From Variovorax sp. YR216 (GTDB taxonomy: Bacteria; Pseudomonadota; Gammaproteobacteria; Burkholderiales; Burkholderiaceae_C): a DNA stretch of 64,000 nucleotides. A program made the translations under genes and the position numbers. The notes beneath the pieces were generated by a model, which was given only the letters and a program-made list of their open reading frames with translations, made no database searches and was not told the origin of the DNA. How positions within the stretch are numbered: the stretch's first letter is position 1; each line of letters opens with the position of its first letter. Location of the stretch: NCBI RefSeq assembly GCF_900107745.1, contig NZ_FNRO01000001.1, positions 930,001 through 994,000 on the forward strand, in the 5' to 3' direction. Of the stretch, positions 43,483 to 53,302 are shown one piece after another.

Positions 43483-44522
43483 TTGGCACTCGCTCGGTGG
43501 ACATCGGGTCGAGAAACGGGCTGTAGCGAGCGCCTTCTCCAGCGCTCCAGCACCCACACCGTGGCCGAGGCGTAGAACGCCACCCCCACGAAAAGGCACA
43601 CGCGCATGACCGAGCCTTCGAGCACGCTCTTGCCGCTCGCGCTGTCCTCGATCGCGGGGCCGAGCAGGATCAGCGCGGTCACCAGCGCGTTGCTCCAGAA
43701 CGAAGGACGAAAGCGCGTGCGCCGCACGCCGAACATGGCCGAGCCCGTCCACAGCGCCGCGGCCATCAGCCACAACATCAGCATCCAGAGGCTCGGCCAC
43801 AGCGACAGGCCCATCCACACCCCCATGCCGATGAAGGCGCCCATGAGGGTCGAGCCCACGAGCTCGCGGCTGGCCGCGCCCGCTTGCGCTTCGCCGGCCT
43901 GTTGCGCCAGCGTCGCCGTCTTCATGACGGCGGCAAGGTAGAACGAAGGGTTGGTCAGCGCGAGCACGAAGACCGGCATGACGATGATCGTCCCGCGCAG
44001 GGCGATCCAGTTGGCCGAGATGGCCCCGGCGCGCGGCGCGGCCGCCCCCGCCTGCTGCGGCGGAGGATCGGGAAACAGCGCGCCGGACAGCGCGCTCACC
44101 AGCGTGCCGACGCCCAGCCCGACGGCAAGCGTGACGCTGAGCACCGCAATCAGCGATTGTTCCGCCACGCCGGCGACCGGCATCATCGCGAAGGAGATCA
44201 CCAGCAAGACGGTCAGCGCGCCGCCACCGCGCTGACCGGCATGGAACACCGCATGGAGCACCACGCCGGTCAGCAGTACGCCGGCCACCGCGTAGTGCTC
44301 CAGCAGCGGCACCATCAGCACCCCGGCCGCGATCAACGCCGCAAGTACCACCGCAGCGACGATGCCCTTGACCAGCGGCAGGGGCGGCCCAGGCTTGCAC
44401 AGCACGAGCACCGCCATCACGCAGACCACGAACGGCAGCTTCAGCGCGAGCCCGTAGGCCAGCAGCGTGGCGAGGCCCAGTCCCAGGGTCAGGCGCAGGC
44501 TTGCCTTGTCACCGCGGGTCAT
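43479..44522 (-). CDS. DUF2955 (FUSC-like) inner-membrane protein
   Basis: The 347-residue protein has about ten membrane helices in two halves (about 10-145 and 185-325) joined by a Pro/Ala-rich loop. It matches DUF2955, relatives of the FUSC/AaeB-type inner-membrane pumps usually encoded with an HlyD adaptor. The HlyD gene ends nine bases upstream and the NodT outer-membrane gene precedes that, so it is the likely inner-membrane part of an envelope-spanning exporter for an aromatic acid or other organic solute. Confidence 0.87.
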   Translation of the reverse strand: MTRGDKASLRLTLGLGLATLLAYGLALKLPFVVCVMAVLVLCKPGPPLPLVKGIVAAVVLAALIAAGVLMVPLLEHYAVAGVLLTGVVLHAVFHAGQRGGGALTVLLVISFAMMPVAGVAEQSLIAVLSVTLAVGLGVGTLVSALSGALFPDPPPQQAGAAAPRAGAISANWIALRGTIIVMPVFVLALTNPSFYLAAVMKTATLAQQAGEAQAGAASRELVGSTLMGAFIGMGVWMGLSLWPSLWMLMLWLMAAALWTGSAMFGVRRTRFRPSFWSNALVTALILLGPAIEDSASGKSVLEGSVMRVCLFVGVAFYASATVWVLERWRRRSLQPVSRPDVHRASAK

Positions 44523-44531
44523 GGCCGTCTT

Positions 44532-45674
44532 TCAGTAGAGGTACGTCAGCCAACTCACGACGCGCATGTACACCGCGCCGAGAGCGTTCATCACCGGGTT
44601 GTCGCCGGTGTAGACCAGCACGTCGGCCTGGCCGCCCACCTGGACGCGACGCAGGCGGTCGATCTCGGAAGGATCGAACTCCACCACCACCGGGAAGCGC
44701 TGTGCCTGGCGCAGCCAGTCGCGGCTGTTCTCCACCGTGGGCAGCGCGCCGGGCGAGCCCTGCTTGCCGCTGCTCACGCCGCGGCCCACGCTGCGCACCC
44801 GCCCCTTAAGCACCTGTCCGGGCAGCAAGTCGAGCACGATGGCCGCCTCGTCGCCGGGCTCGATGTTGCCCAGGTTGTTCTCGGTCATCTCGGCGCTGAT
44901 CCACAGGTCGTGTATCGCGATCAGCGTCATCAGCGGCGCACCCGGCTGCGCGAAGAGGCCGACGTCGGTCTGCAGGTCGGTGACCCTGCCGCGTGCAGGC
45001 GCGATCACGCGGGTGCGTGCGAGGTCGAGTGCGGCCTTCTCCATCGCGGCCTTGGCGCTTTGCAGTTGCGCGTTGTCCTCCCCGACGCCGCCGGCAGCCT
45101 CTTGCGCCTTGCGCAGGTCCGCCTCCGCCCGCTTGGCCTGGCTGCGCGCCTGGTCGCGCGTCGACTGCGCGATCTCCAGTCGACGCACGGAGATCGCGCC
45201 CGGGTCTTCGTCATGCAGTCTTTCCTGGCGGCTGGCATCGCGCTCGGCCATCTCGCGACCGGCCTGTGCGACGCCCAACGCGGCGCGCGCCGCGTCCACA
45301 CCGGCGACCGAGCCCTGCACCGAACGCCGCACGGATTCGAAATCGGCTTGCGAACGGCGCAGCGCAATGCGGAAAGGCTCGGGGTCGATATCGAGCAGTG
45401 GCTGTCCCGGCTGCACTTCTTCGTTGTCGCGCACATGCACCGCCAGCACCTTGCCTGCGACCTCGGCCGCCACCGGCACGACGAAGGCCTGCACGCGCGC
45501 CTGCGAGGTGCTGGGCGTGAGGCGGTCGCCGACAAAGTAGATGACGAGGCTGCCGACGATCAATGCGGCCAGCACCAGCGCGCCGATGCGCGTGCCGGCG
45601 CTGGCCTTGGGCACCGGCGCTTCGGGCGGCAGCTCCTGGGCAGCCGGTGGGGTGGCGGTTTGCTGCTGGTTCAT
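44532..45674 (-). CDS. HlyD-family membrane fusion (adaptor) protein
   Basis: The 380-residue protein has one membrane anchor (about 31-50), a split lipoyl domain (VVPVAAEVAGKVLAVHVRDNEEVQPGQPLLDIDPEPF ... VIAPARGRVTDLQTDVG), and a long helical hairpin between (about 105-215). A beta-barrel domain includes ISAEMTENNLGNIEPGDEA. It would bridge the DUF2955 pump and the NodT channel. Its ribosome-binding site GGAGGT lies six bases upstream of the ATG and belongs to an intercistronic repeat. Confidence 0.94.
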   Translation of the reverse strand: MNQQQTATPPAAQELPPEAPVPKASAGTRIGALVLAALIVGSLVIYFVGDRLTPSTSQARVQAFVVPVAAEVAGKVLAVHVRDNEEVQPGQPLLDIDPEPFRIALRRSQADFESVRRSVQGSVAGVDAARAALGVAQAGREMAERDASRQERLHDEDPGAISVRRLEIAQSTRDQARSQAKRAEADLRKAQEAAGGVGEDNAQLQSAKAAMEKAALDLARTRVIAPARGRVTDLQTDVGLFAQPGAPLMTLIAIHDLWISAEMTENNLGNIEPGDEAAIVLDLLPGQVLKGRVRSVGRGVSSGKQGSPGALPTVENSRDWLRQAQRFPVVVEFDPSEIDRLRRVQVGGQADVLVYTGDNPVMNALGAVYMRVVSWLTYLY

Positions 45675-45748
45675 TGCGTGACCTCCGCGCAGCAGCGCTG
45701 CGGAATTCGCCTTGGGGCGGCCCGGCGGCTCATTGCGTGACCTCCGCG
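45671..45748. repeat. intercistronic repeat carrying a ribosome-binding site, copy 2
   Basis: The 19-base TCATTGCGTGACCTCCGCG occurs at 45671-45689 and again at 45730-45748. The two flank a GC-rich middle that matches the histidine kinase/receiver junction at 2129-2208. The inner end supplies the HlyD start and its Shine-Dalgarno sequence; the outer end is the last codons and stop of the NodT gene. The layout suggests that a former ATGA overlap was split by a duplicated unit. Confidence 0.85.
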
Positions 45749-47307
45749 TCGCTCCGTCGCCGCGAAGGCGGCTCTGCCCCGGGCGGCGGCAGGGGATCGT
45801 TCAGAAGTGGCGTCCAGTCGCGGCGCTCGGCCATGGCGCGGCGCGTGTCTTCGTCCATCGGCAGCGGCTGGTCGCGCGCGGCCTGCCAGCCGCCGCCCAT
45901 GGCCTTGTAGAGGGCCACCAGGCTCTGCACCACGCTGCCTTGGGTGGTGACGAGTTGCTCCTGCTGGCTGAACAGCGTCCGCTGCGAATCGAGCACGCGC
46001 TGGAAGTCGACCAGCCCTTCGCGGTACTGGATCGTCGCGATGTCGAGCGAGCGGCGCGCGGCCCGCACCGCGCCTTCGAGCAGGTCGATCTGCGCGCGGT
46101 TGCTCGCGAAGCTGGCGGCGGCATCGTCCATCTCGCGCGCTGCGGTCAGCACCGTGTTCTGGTACTGCTCCAGCAGTTGCCGGAAGCGCGCATCCTGCAC
46201 CAGCACCTGGTTCTGGAGGTTGCCGTGGTCGAACACGTTCCACAGCAGCGCCGGGCCGATCGCCCAGCTCGCGGTGTTCGAAGACCCCGCGATCGAGGTG
46301 GCCGAGAGACCGAGCGTCCCGCCGAGCGCGATCGAAGGATAGAGCGCCGCCTCGCTGACCCCGATCAGCGCGGACTGCGCGGCGAGCTGCATCTCGGCCG
46401 TGCGCACGTCGGGCCGGCGCCGCAGCAGGTTCGCCGGCACGTCGACGATCAGCCCGAGCTCGGCGCGAGGAAGGCGGCCCTCCCCGGCCGCCATCTCGGG
46501 CAAAGCGCCCGGCGGCCGGCCCAGCAGCACCGCGAGTGCGTTCTGCGACTGGCGCAAAAGGCCCTCGAACTCGGGAATGGTCGCCAGCGTGGCGAGGTAC
46601 AGCGAACGGGCCTGCTGCACATCGAGCTCGGCCTCGTTGCCGCTGCGGAACAGCCGCTCGGTGATCTGCAGGCTGCGCTTCTGGATCTGCGCGTTCTCGT
46701 GCGCGATGCGAAGCCGCAGCTCGGTCGTGCGGATGCTGCCGTAGAGGCTGGCCGCCTGCGCCGCGACCAGCACCTGTACGTCGTCGTACTGCGCAATGCT
46801 CGCGAAGTAGGCCGCATCGGCCGACTCGATGCCGCGCCGGTACTTGCCCCAGAAGTCCATCTCCCAGGCGATGTCGAAGCCCGCGCTGGCGCTCCAGAAG
46901 GCGGTGTTCGCGCCGCGCGACTGGCGCTGGCCGGCACGCAGCGCATTGCCGCTCACCTGCTGCACCTGCGGATAAAGGCCGCTGCCCGCGATGCCGAGTT
47001 GCGCGCGCGACTCGAGGATGCGCATCGCCGCAAGGCGCACGCCGGGGTTGCGGCGCTGGGCTTCCGCCACCAGTGCGTCGAGTACCGGGTCATCGAAGCT
47101 GTGCCACCAGGCGTCGTCCACGGGCCGCGCGCGCGGCAGCGCATCCGTCGCGAGCGTGCGTCCCGCGTCGCCGGACCAGTCCGAAAGCCACGGCACGGCA
47201 GGCCGCGCGAAGTCCGGGCCGAGCATGGTGCAGCCGCCCAAGCCCAAGCCCAGGCACGCGAACCACGCAAGGGCCGCAAGGTGCCAATGCGAGGTCGCGG
47301 CCGGCAT
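45730..47307 (-). CDS. NodT-family outer-membrane efflux lipoprotein
   Basis: The 525-residue protein has a lipobox (LGLGGC, Cys near residue 26), then two OEP repeats with long coiled helices. Conserved segments are WEMDFWGKYRRGIESADAAY, ELDVQQARSLYLATLATIPEFEGLLRQSQNALAVLLGRPPG, VPANLLRRRPDVRTAEMQLAAQSALIGVSEAALYPSIALGG and ATIQYREGLVDFQRVLDSQRTLFSQQ. This is a TolC-like channel of the NodT/CmeC kind. It pairs with the HlyD and DUF2955 genes downstream. ATG 47307 gives the proper lipoprotein signal. Confidence 0.94.
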   Translation of the reverse strand: MPAATSHWHLAALAWFACLGLGLGGCTMLGPDFARPAVPWLSDWSGDAGRTLATDALPRARPVDDAWWHSFDDPVLDALVAEAQRRNPGVRLAAMRILESRAQLGIAGSGLYPQVQQVSGNALRAGQRQSRGANTAFWSASAGFDIAWEMDFWGKYRRGIESADAAYFASIAQYDDVQVLVAAQAASLYGSIRTTELRLRIAHENAQIQKRSLQITERLFRSGNEAELDVQQARSLYLATLATIPEFEGLLRQSQNALAVLLGRPPGALPEMAAGEGRLPRAELGLIVDVPANLLRRRPDVRTAEMQLAAQSALIGVSEAALYPSIALGGTLGLSATSIAGSSNTASWAIGPALLWNVFDHGNLQNQVLVQDARFRQLLEQYQNTVLTAAREMDDAAASFASNRAQIDLLEGAVRAARRSLDIATIQYREGLVDFQRVLDSQRTLFSQQEQLVTTQGSVVQSLVALYKAMGGGWQAARDQPLPMDEDTRRAMAERRDWTPLLNDPLPPPGAEPPSRRRSDAEVTQ

Positions 47308-47311
47308 GCCT

Positions 47312-48442
47312 TCAGTCGCCGGCCGGCAGATCGCTCTTCGCTGCGGGCGCGTCCGATGCCGGACTGGTCGCAACCCAGCCCATGAAGATCTGGTAGCCGA
47401 GCGCGAGCAAGGTGGCGCCGACGAACATGCCGAGGATGCCCGCGGTCGCCATGCCGCCGAGCGCGCCGATCAGGATCACCGGCATCGGCGCATCGACCCC
47501 GCGACCCAGCATCAGCGGCTTGAGCACGTTGTCGGCCATGCCCGCGACCAGCAGCAGCACCGTGTACCCGACCGCGGCGCCGGTTTCGTAGTCGGCACGT
47601 GTCCACAGCCAGGCGATGGCCGGCAGCGTGACGATGACCGCCGGCACCTGCGCGATGCCGAGCACGAGCACGATCGCCGAGAGCACCCCGGCCCACGGGA
47701 CGCCCGCGATCAGCAGGCACACCCCGACGATGATCGCCTGGATGAAGGCGACGCCGATCACGCCCTGCGCCACCGCGCGGATGGTTGCCGTGGAGAGGTT
47801 CGCGAACTCGACACCGCGCGCGGGCCCGATGATGCGCACGAAGATCGCCTGGACGGCGCCGCTGCCAGCCTCGCCGAAGGCCATGACGATCCCCGCAACG
47901 ATGATCGCGGCGAGGAACATCAGGAGCGCGCCGCCGATGCCCGCAACCGCGCCGAGCGCAGTGCGCGCGAGATTGCCGATCTTCGGCTGCAGGCTCTGAA
48001 CCAGCGCCGGCAAGTCGTCGTGCGCCTGCGTCCAGATCGCGAAGACCTTGTCGCCAACGATGGGCCATTTCGCGACGCTGTCGCGCGGTGCGGGCAGCCG
48101 CAGCGAGTTGTTCTGCACGTCGGCGATCAGCCCCCGCACCGAGTCCCCGACCGAGCTCAGGAGCACCGCGGTGGGCACGATGATCAGCACGATGCCCGCC
48201 AGCACCAGCACCGTGGCCGCGAGCCCCTGCCGCCCACCCATGCGGCGCGCGAGCGACTGCTGTGCCGGATAGAGCGTGACCGCGAGGATCAGCGACCACG
48301 CGATCAACGTCAGGAACGGGGAAAACACGCGGTAGCAGAGCAGCGCGAGCACGATCACGAGGCCGGCGCGGATCAGCACATCCATGAGCGCAGACGCGCC
48401 GCGTGACACCAGTCGATCGTCGGATTCGGCAGGCATCGACAT
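47312..48442 (-). CDS. AI-2E family (PerM-type) transporter
   Basis: The 376-residue protein has about eight membrane helices, LIAWSLILAVTLYPAQQSLARRMGGRQGLA near the start and AGILGMFVGATLLALGYQIFMGWV at the end. The central GVIGVAFIQAIIVGVCLLIAGVPWAGVLSAIVLVLGIAQVP and MADNVLKPLMLGRGVDAPMPVILIGALGGMA are family hallmarks. Members include exporters of autoinducer-2 and Na+(Li+)/H+ antiporters, so the family name does not fix the substrate. It ends four bases before the NodT gene. Confidence 0.92.
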   Translation of the reverse strand: MSMPAESDDRLVSRGASALMDVLIRAGLVIVLALLCYRVFSPFLTLIAWSLILAVTLYPAQQSLARRMGGRQGLAATVLVLAGIVLIIVPTAVLLSSVGDSVRGLIADVQNNSLRLPAPRDSVAKWPIVGDKVFAIWTQAHDDLPALVQSLQPKIGNLARTALGAVAGIGGALLMFLAAIIVAGIVMAFGEAGSGAVQAIFVRIIGPARGVEFANLSTATIRAVAQGVIGVAFIQAIIVGVCLLIAGVPWAGVLSAIVLVLGIAQVPAVIVTLPAIAWLWTRADYETGAAVGYTVLLLVAGMADNVLKPLMLGRGVDAPMPVILIGALGGMATAGILGMFVGATLLALGYQIFMGWVATSPASDAPAAKSDLPAGD

Positions 48443-48461
48443 GCTTTTCTCCCGTTAGGAT

Positions 48462-49100
48462 TCAACCGCCCAGCGCGATGATCACGAGCTGGATGCCAGC
48501 ACCGAGCGCGGCCATCACGAAGGCCGCGCGCCACGGCTGGAGGCCCGCGTAGCGCCCCCATCCATAGCCGCACAGGAACATCATCGCGATCCCGATCACG
48601 GCCGACACGCGCATGGCGGGCCGCACCTCGCTGAAGAACAGGAAGGGCAGCACCGGTGGGAAGGTCGATGCGAAGACCAGCAGGAAGACACTAAAGGCGC
48701 CGAGCAGATCCTGCCGCGTGAGCCCTGTGGCCGGCGCCCTGTGCAACGACTGAGCCACCATCCACTGCCGCGTGCGTTCGAGATCGGACGGCCCGAGCGC
48801 ACTCGAGAGCGGACCCAGCTCCTGCGCGATCAGGTCATGGGCCGGTTCGCCGGACGCCGCGATCACCTCGCGCCAGAGCCTGGCCTGGCGCGCCCGCGTC
48901 ACGAGGTTGCGCAGCACGTACATCACGGCGTCGACGAAGCCCCAGGCGAGGTTACAGCCGAGCGCCGCGATGAGCATCTCACGCACCTCCTTCTGGCCGG
49001 CAGTGGCCACGCTCAAGGTGCCCGTGAAGCTCAGGACCATGAACAGGCCGAAGAGGATCTCGGAATTGCGGTCTATCGGATCGAGAATTCGGTTTTCCAT
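48462..49100 (-). CDS. VIT1/CCC1-like membrane protein
   Basis: The 212-residue protein begins MENRILDPIDRNSEILFGLFMVLSFTGTLSVA and continues EVREMLIAALGCNLAWGFVDAVMYVL. This resembles bacterial VIT1/CCC1-family membrane proteins related to iron/manganese transporters. About five helices are seen (12-34, 42-65, 135-158, 165-182, 190-210). A clear GGAGGAG ribosome-binding site precedes ATG 49100. Its presence between arcC and the efflux genes is unexplained; metal transport is inference from family only. Confidence 0.75.
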   Translation of the reverse strand: MENRILDPIDRNSEILFGLFMVLSFTGTLSVATAGQKEVREMLIAALGCNLAWGFVDAVMYVLRNLVTRARQARLWREVIAASGEPAHDLIAQELGPLSSALGPSDLERTRQWMVAQSLHRAPATGLTRQDLLGAFSVFLLVFASTFPPVLPFLFFSEVRPAMRVSAVIGIAMMFLCGYGWGRYAGLQPWRAAFVMAALGAGIQLVIIALGG

Positions 49101-49150
49101 CTGGACTCCTCCTCCCGACGTGCGCGGGCGGCACCTGCCGCCACACCGAC

Positions 49151-50104
49151 CTATCTCGCAAGCACGATGCCGGACGCCGCCGACGATACAGTGGTTCCCG
49201 CCTCGCCGGCAATGATGCGTTCCAGGTCCCCGAGCGCACCGATCGCGGCGGTCTTGCCGGTCGCCTTCGCGAAGCGGCAGGCCGCATCGACCTTCGGCCC
49301 CATCGAGCCGGCGGCGAAGGTCATCGCCGACAGCGCATCGGGCGTCGCGCGGCGGACGGCGCGCTGCGTCGGCTTGCCCCAGTCCACATAGACGGCGTCG
49401 GCATCGGTGAGCATCACGTACAGGTCGGCCTTGAGCTCGCGCGCGAGCAGTTCGGTGGCCAGGTCCTTGTCGATCACGCATTCGATTCCGGCCAGCTTGC
49501 GATGGGTACCCGGCTGATGGGAGCCCGGCTCATAGGCCGCCGGAATGCCGCCACCGCCCGCTGCAATGACGATGGTGTTGTGTTCGAGCAGCCACTTGAT
49601 CGGGCGCAGCTCGAAGATGCGCTTGGGCTCCGGCGAGGCGACCACGCGCCGCCACTTGTCGCCATCCTGCTTGAAGACCCAGGACTTCTCGGCCGCGAGC
49701 CGGTCGGCGACTTCCTTGGTGTAGACCGGGCCGATGAACTTGGTCGGGTTCGCGAAGGCCGGGTCCTTCGGGTCGACCTCGATCATGGTCAGGAGCGTCG
49801 CGAAGGGCCGCTCGAACGGCAGCAGGTTGCCCAGCTCCTGCTCGATCATGTAGCCGATCATCCCTTCGGTTTCCGCGTCGAGCACATCGAGCGGATAGGT
49901 CTCCACGTCGGTGTAGGCCGCACCCTGCAGCGCGAGCAGGCCGACCTGCGGCCCGTTGCCGTGGCCAACCACCATGTCGTGCAGCCGGGCGACCGGCGCG
50001 AGCGCCCTGGCGGCGACGCGGATGTTCTCGCGCTGGTTCTCCGAGGTCATGGGCTGCCCGCGTCGCAGCAGCGCATTTCCGCCGAGCGCGGTGACGATGA
50101 GCAT
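49151..50104 (-). CDS. arcC: carbamate kinase
   Basis: The 317-residue enzyme converts carbamoyl phosphate and ADP to ATP, CO2 and NH3, the energy-yielding last step of the arginine deiminase pathway. Signatures are [88 protein letters not shown] and [15 protein letters not shown]. It starts two bases after the arcB stop, in the classic arcABC order. Confidence 0.97.
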   Translation of the reverse strand: MLIVTALGGNALLRRGQPMTSENQRENIRVAARALAPVARLHDMVVGHGNGPQVGLLALQGAAYTDVETYPLDVLDAETEGMIGYMIEQELGNLLPFERPFATLLTMIEVDPKDPAFANPTKFIGPVYTKEVADRLAAEKSWVFKQDGDKWRRVVASPEPKRIFELRPIKWLLEHNTIVIAAGGGGIPAAYEPGSHQPGTHRKLAGIECVIDKDLATELLARELKADLYVMLTDADAVYVDWGKPTQRAVRRATPDALSAMTFAAGSMGPKVDAACRFAKATGKTAAIGALGDLERIIAGEAGTTVSSAASGIVLAR

Positions 50105-50106
50105 GG

Positions 50107-51111
50107 TCAGTCTCCCATCGTTGCGACCAGGATGGCCTTGATCGTGTGCATGCGGTTCTCCGCCTGCTCGAAGGCGATGTTGTATTCGGACTCGAACACC
50201 TCGTCGGTGACTTCGAGGCCGTCCTTGATGCCGTAGGTGTCGGCAATCTGCTTGCCCAGCACCGTCTCGCTGTCGTGGAACGCGGGCAGGCAGTGCATCA
50301 GCTTGACGTGCGGATTGCCGCTGGCCTTCATCAGCTCGGCGTTGACCTGGTAGGCCTTCAGCAGGTCGATGCGTTCCTTCCAGACTTCCTTCGGCTCGCC
50401 CATCGACACCCAGACATCGGTGTGGATGAAGTCCACGCCCTTGACCGCCGCCTTCGGATCGTCGGTGATGGTGAGCTTGCCGCCGTAGCGCTTTTCCAGA
50501 TCGCGCGCGATGTTCACGAATTCCTCCGCGGGCCAGAGCGACTTCGGCCCGCAGATGCGCACGTCCATGCCCATGAGGCAGCCGACGATCATCAGCGAGT
50601 GGCCCATGTTGTTGCGGGTGTCACCCATGAACGCGTACTTGATCTCGTGGATCGGCCGGTCGCTGTGCTCGCGCATGGTCATCACGTCGGCGAGCATCTG
50701 GGTGGGGTGGTATTCGTCGGTGAGCCCGTTGAAGACCGGCACGCCGGCGTACTTCGCGAGCGTCTCGACGCCGGTCTGGCTCGACCCGCGGTACTCGATC
50801 GCGTCGTACATGCGGCCCAGCACGCGCGCAGTGTCCTTGAACGACTCCTTGTGGCCGATCTGCGAGCCGGCGGGGTCCAGGTAGGTCACATGCGCCCCCT
50901 GGTCGTGGCAGGCCACCTCGAACGAGCAGCGGGTGCGGGTCGAGGTCTTCTCGAAGATCAGGCAGATCTGCTTGCCGAGCAGATGGCGCTGCTCGGTGCG
51001 CGCGTACTTGGCGCGCTTGAGGTCACGCGCCAGGTCGAGCAGGTAGCGGAACTCACGCTGGGTGTAGTCCTGCACGGTCAGCAGGGAGCGGTTGCGCAGA
51101 TTGAAGCTCAT
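50107..51111 (-). CDS. arcB: ornithine carbamoyltransferase (catabolic)
   Basis: The 334-residue enzyme splits citrulline with phosphate into ornithine and carbamoyl phosphate. It has the carbamoyl-phosphate motif STRTR (57-61), HPTQ (135-138), the [14 protein letters not shown] segment and HCLPAFHD for the ornithine/citrulline site. The location between arcA and arcC marks it as the catabolic enzyme; the anabolic argF would be elsewhere. ATG 51111 ([10 protein letters not shown]) is preferred to an in-frame ATG seven codons upstream that overlaps arcA. Confidence 0.96.
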   Translation of the reverse strand: MSFNLRNRSLLTVQDYTQREFRYLLDLARDLKRAKYARTEQRHLLGKQICLIFEKTSTRTRCSFEVACHDQGAHVTYLDPAGSQIGHKESFKDTARVLGRMYDAIEYRGSSQTGVETLAKYAGVPVFNGLTDEYHPTQMLADVMTMREHSDRPIHEIKYAFMGDTRNNMGHSLMIVGCLMGMDVRICGPKSLWPAEEFVNIARDLEKRYGGKLTITDDPKAAVKGVDFIHTDVWVSMGEPKEVWKERIDLLKAYQVNAELMKASGNPHVKLMHCLPAFHDSETVLGKQIADTYGIKDGLEVTDEVFESEYNIAFEQAENRMHTIKAILVATMGD

Positions 51112-51128
51112 GAAACTCTCCTGATGGG

Positions 51129-52352
51129 TCAATACGCGGGATCACGTGAAATGGGGCACGTCATGCAATGGCCGCCTCCGCGACCCCGTCCGAGTTCCGC
51201 GCCGCGCACGGTGATCACCTCGATCCCGGCCTTGCGCAGCAGCGTGTTGGTGTACGGGTTGCGGTCGTAGGCCACCACCACGCCCGGTTCGAGCGCGACG
51301 ACGTTGTTGCCGTCGTCCCATTGCTCGCGCTGGGCCTGCCATGCGTTGCCGCCGGTGTCGACCACGCGCATCTTGGGAATGCCGAGGGCCTCCTTCACGA
51401 CATCGAACATATGCCCCTTGTCCGCCCGGATGTCGAGCGCATCGCCCTCCCCCGGCCGCACGCTGTAGCACCGCACCTGGTCGGACACCTCGCGGAACGC
51501 CGTGACCACCTCGCGATCGCAGAAGCTGAACACGGTGTCCAGATGCATCGCCGCACGGCTCTTGGGCATCAGGCAGGCGATCACACGCTCGGCGGCCTTG
51601 TTCGCGAACAGCTGCTGCGCGACCTGGAACACCGCCTGCCGCGTGGTGCGCTCTCCCATGCCGATCAGCACGACGCCCTTGCCGACCGGCATGACGTCGC
51701 CGCCTTCCATCGTCGATGCGCCGAAGGGCTCGTCCGAATCGCCCCACCAGATCTTGAAGTCCGCGCCCTTGAAGCGCGGATGGAACTTGTAGACCGCCCG
51801 CTGCAGCAGCGTCTCCGGCTTGCGCGCAGGCCAGTACATCGGGTTGCAGGTCACGCCGTTGTAGATCCAGCATGAGGGGTCGCGCTGGAAGAGCGTGTTC
51901 GGAATCGGCGGCACCAGGAAGTCGGTGCCGCCCATCGCCTCTTCGAGCAGTTTCGACCACTCGCTCTTCGGGACGTCGAGGACCGCGATGCCGCCGATCA
52001 GGTGTTCGGCCAGCTTCTCGGCGGGCATCTCGTCGAGCCACGCCCGCAGAGGCGCAACGCCAAGCCCCACGTCGTTGACCGTGATGCGCCGGTCGAGCAC
52101 GAACGCGCGGGCCTCGGCGTCCTTGAGCGTTTCGGCCAGCATGTCGTGCAGATCGATCACCTCCACGCCGCGCTCGCGCATCTTGAGCACGAAGTCGTAG
52201 TGGTCCTTCTGCGCTTCCTGCACCCACAGGACATCGTCGAAGAGAAGCTCTGCGGCGTTGCCCGGCGTCAGGCGCTGGTGGGCGAGTCCCGGTCGGCAGA
52301 CCATCACGGTCCTGAGCTTGCCGACTTCGCTGTGCACTCCTAGCTTTTGCAT
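51129..52352 (-). CDS. arcA: arginine deiminase
   Basis: The 407-residue enzyme hydrolyses arginine to citrulline and ammonia. The catalytic cysteine is C396 in [16 protein letters not shown]. Other family segments are [75 protein letters not shown] and [14 protein letters not shown]. Usual length for the family. It is followed by arcB (17 bases) and arcC and preceded by the binding-protein gene 29 bases upstream, all on the minus strand. Confidence 0.97.
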   Translation of the reverse strand: MQKLGVHSEVGKLRTVMVCRPGLAHQRLTPGNAAELLFDDVLWVQEAQKDHYDFVLKMRERGVEVIDLHDMLAETLKDAEARAFVLDRRITVNDVGLGVAPLRAWLDEMPAEKLAEHLIGGIAVLDVPKSEWSKLLEEAMGGTDFLVPPIPNTLFQRDPSCWIYNGVTCNPMYWPARKPETLLQRAVYKFHPRFKGADFKIWWGDSDEPFGASTMEGGDVMPVGKGVVLIGMGERTTRQAVFQVAQQLFANKAAERVIACLMPKSRAAMHLDTVFSFCDREVVTAFREVSDQVRCYSVRPGEGDALDIRADKGHMFDVVKEALGIPKMRVVDTGGNAWQAQREQWDDGNNVVALEPGVVVAYDRNPYTNTLLRKAGIEVITVRGAELGRGRGGGHCMTCPISRDPAY

Positions 52353-52381
52353 GTCGAGCCTCCTGTGTGCTGCTTCAACGG

Positions 52382-53293
52382 TTATTCGGGCAGGGCCATC
52401 AGTTCGAAGAATTCGAGCGTCTCGCGGTCCGGCTCCTTCAGATACGTGCGGTAGATGGTCGGCAATTCGGCCGACCGGTAGATCCGGCTCAGCGCGCGAT
52501 CCACGGTGAGGCGGAAGTCATCGTCGTTGCGCCGGATCGCGAAGGCCAGCAGTTCGCGGCGGAAGAGTTGATCGAGCACGACCAGGCTGGACTTGGCCGG
52601 ACTGCGCCCCACGGCGTCGAGCAGCAGCGGGCGCCCATCGAAGAAGGCATCGACGCGACGATCGACCACCGCCTGCACGCCCTCGCCCGTGTCCTTGACG
52701 GACACCACGTCGACCGCGATGCGACGCTCGGCGAGCTTGTCGACCAGAGCGCGCTCTACCACCGTTCCCTTGACCACGGCGAGCGCGCGTCGCTCCGGCG
52801 CGTTGGTGCCGCGCCAGATCACCGCGCGGGGCGGCTCCTGCCCTGTGAGCACCTGCACGAGGCGCACCGGTGCGTCCGAGCGGATGACTGCATTCACGCC
52901 GACAAAGCCCACCGGGATCGAGAAGCTGACCTGGGCGCGACGCTCCAGCGTGGGCACCGCGCCGCACAGCATGTCGATCTTGCCCTGCTCGACGGCGCTG
53001 AAGCGCTCTTCCATCGACACCTGCAACAGTTCGACCGCCAGCGAGGGCAGCTTCAACTCCTGCCTGGCCGCGTCGCCGATCTTGGTGCACAGCGCAATTG
53101 CATAACCGGTCGCCTTGCCGGTCGCATCCTTCTGTGTGAGCGGCGAGCCGTCGGAGACATAGCCGACGACGAACTTGCCCGATTCGCGCAACTTGTCGAG
53201 CGTGCCCGCCGCGAATGCGCCACCTGCGTGCAGCAGTGCCGCGCCGACCAGCGCAATGAAGACGTTTCGTGTCCTGGTGTGTCGCATGGCCAT
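52382..53293 (-). CDS. periplasmic amino-acid-binding-type protein without permease
   Basis: The 303-residue protein has a signal peptide ([20 protein letters not shown]) and a family-3 solute-binding fold: [91 protein letters not shown], and a C-terminal [10 protein letters not shown]. Relatives bind basic or acidic amino acids for ABC import, but no permease or ATPase gene lies near it. It might feed a distant ABC system or act with the antiporter in the operon. Confidence 0.9.
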   Translation of the reverse strand: MAMRHTRTRNVFIALVGAALLHAGGAFAAGTLDKLRESGKFVVGYVSDGSPLTQKDATGKATGYAIALCTKIGDAARQELKLPSLAVELLQVSMEERFSAVEQGKIDMLCGAVPTLERRAQVSFSIPVGFVGVNAVIRSDAPVRLVQVLTGQEPPRAVIWRGTNAPERRALAVVKGTVVERALVDKLAERRIAVDVVSVKDTGEGVQAVVDRRVDAFFDGRPLLLDAVGRSPAKSSLVVLDQLFRRELLAFAIRRNDDDFRLTVDRALSRIYRSAELPTIYRTYLKEPDRETLEFFELMALPE

Positions 53294-53302
53294 CCCCTTC
53301 CC

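Noticed and set aside
47312..48442. Calling the AI-2E family protein a quorum-signal exporter
   Set aside because: The family also includes Na+(Li+)/H+ antiporters and nothing nearby concerns autoinducer-2, so only the family name is used.
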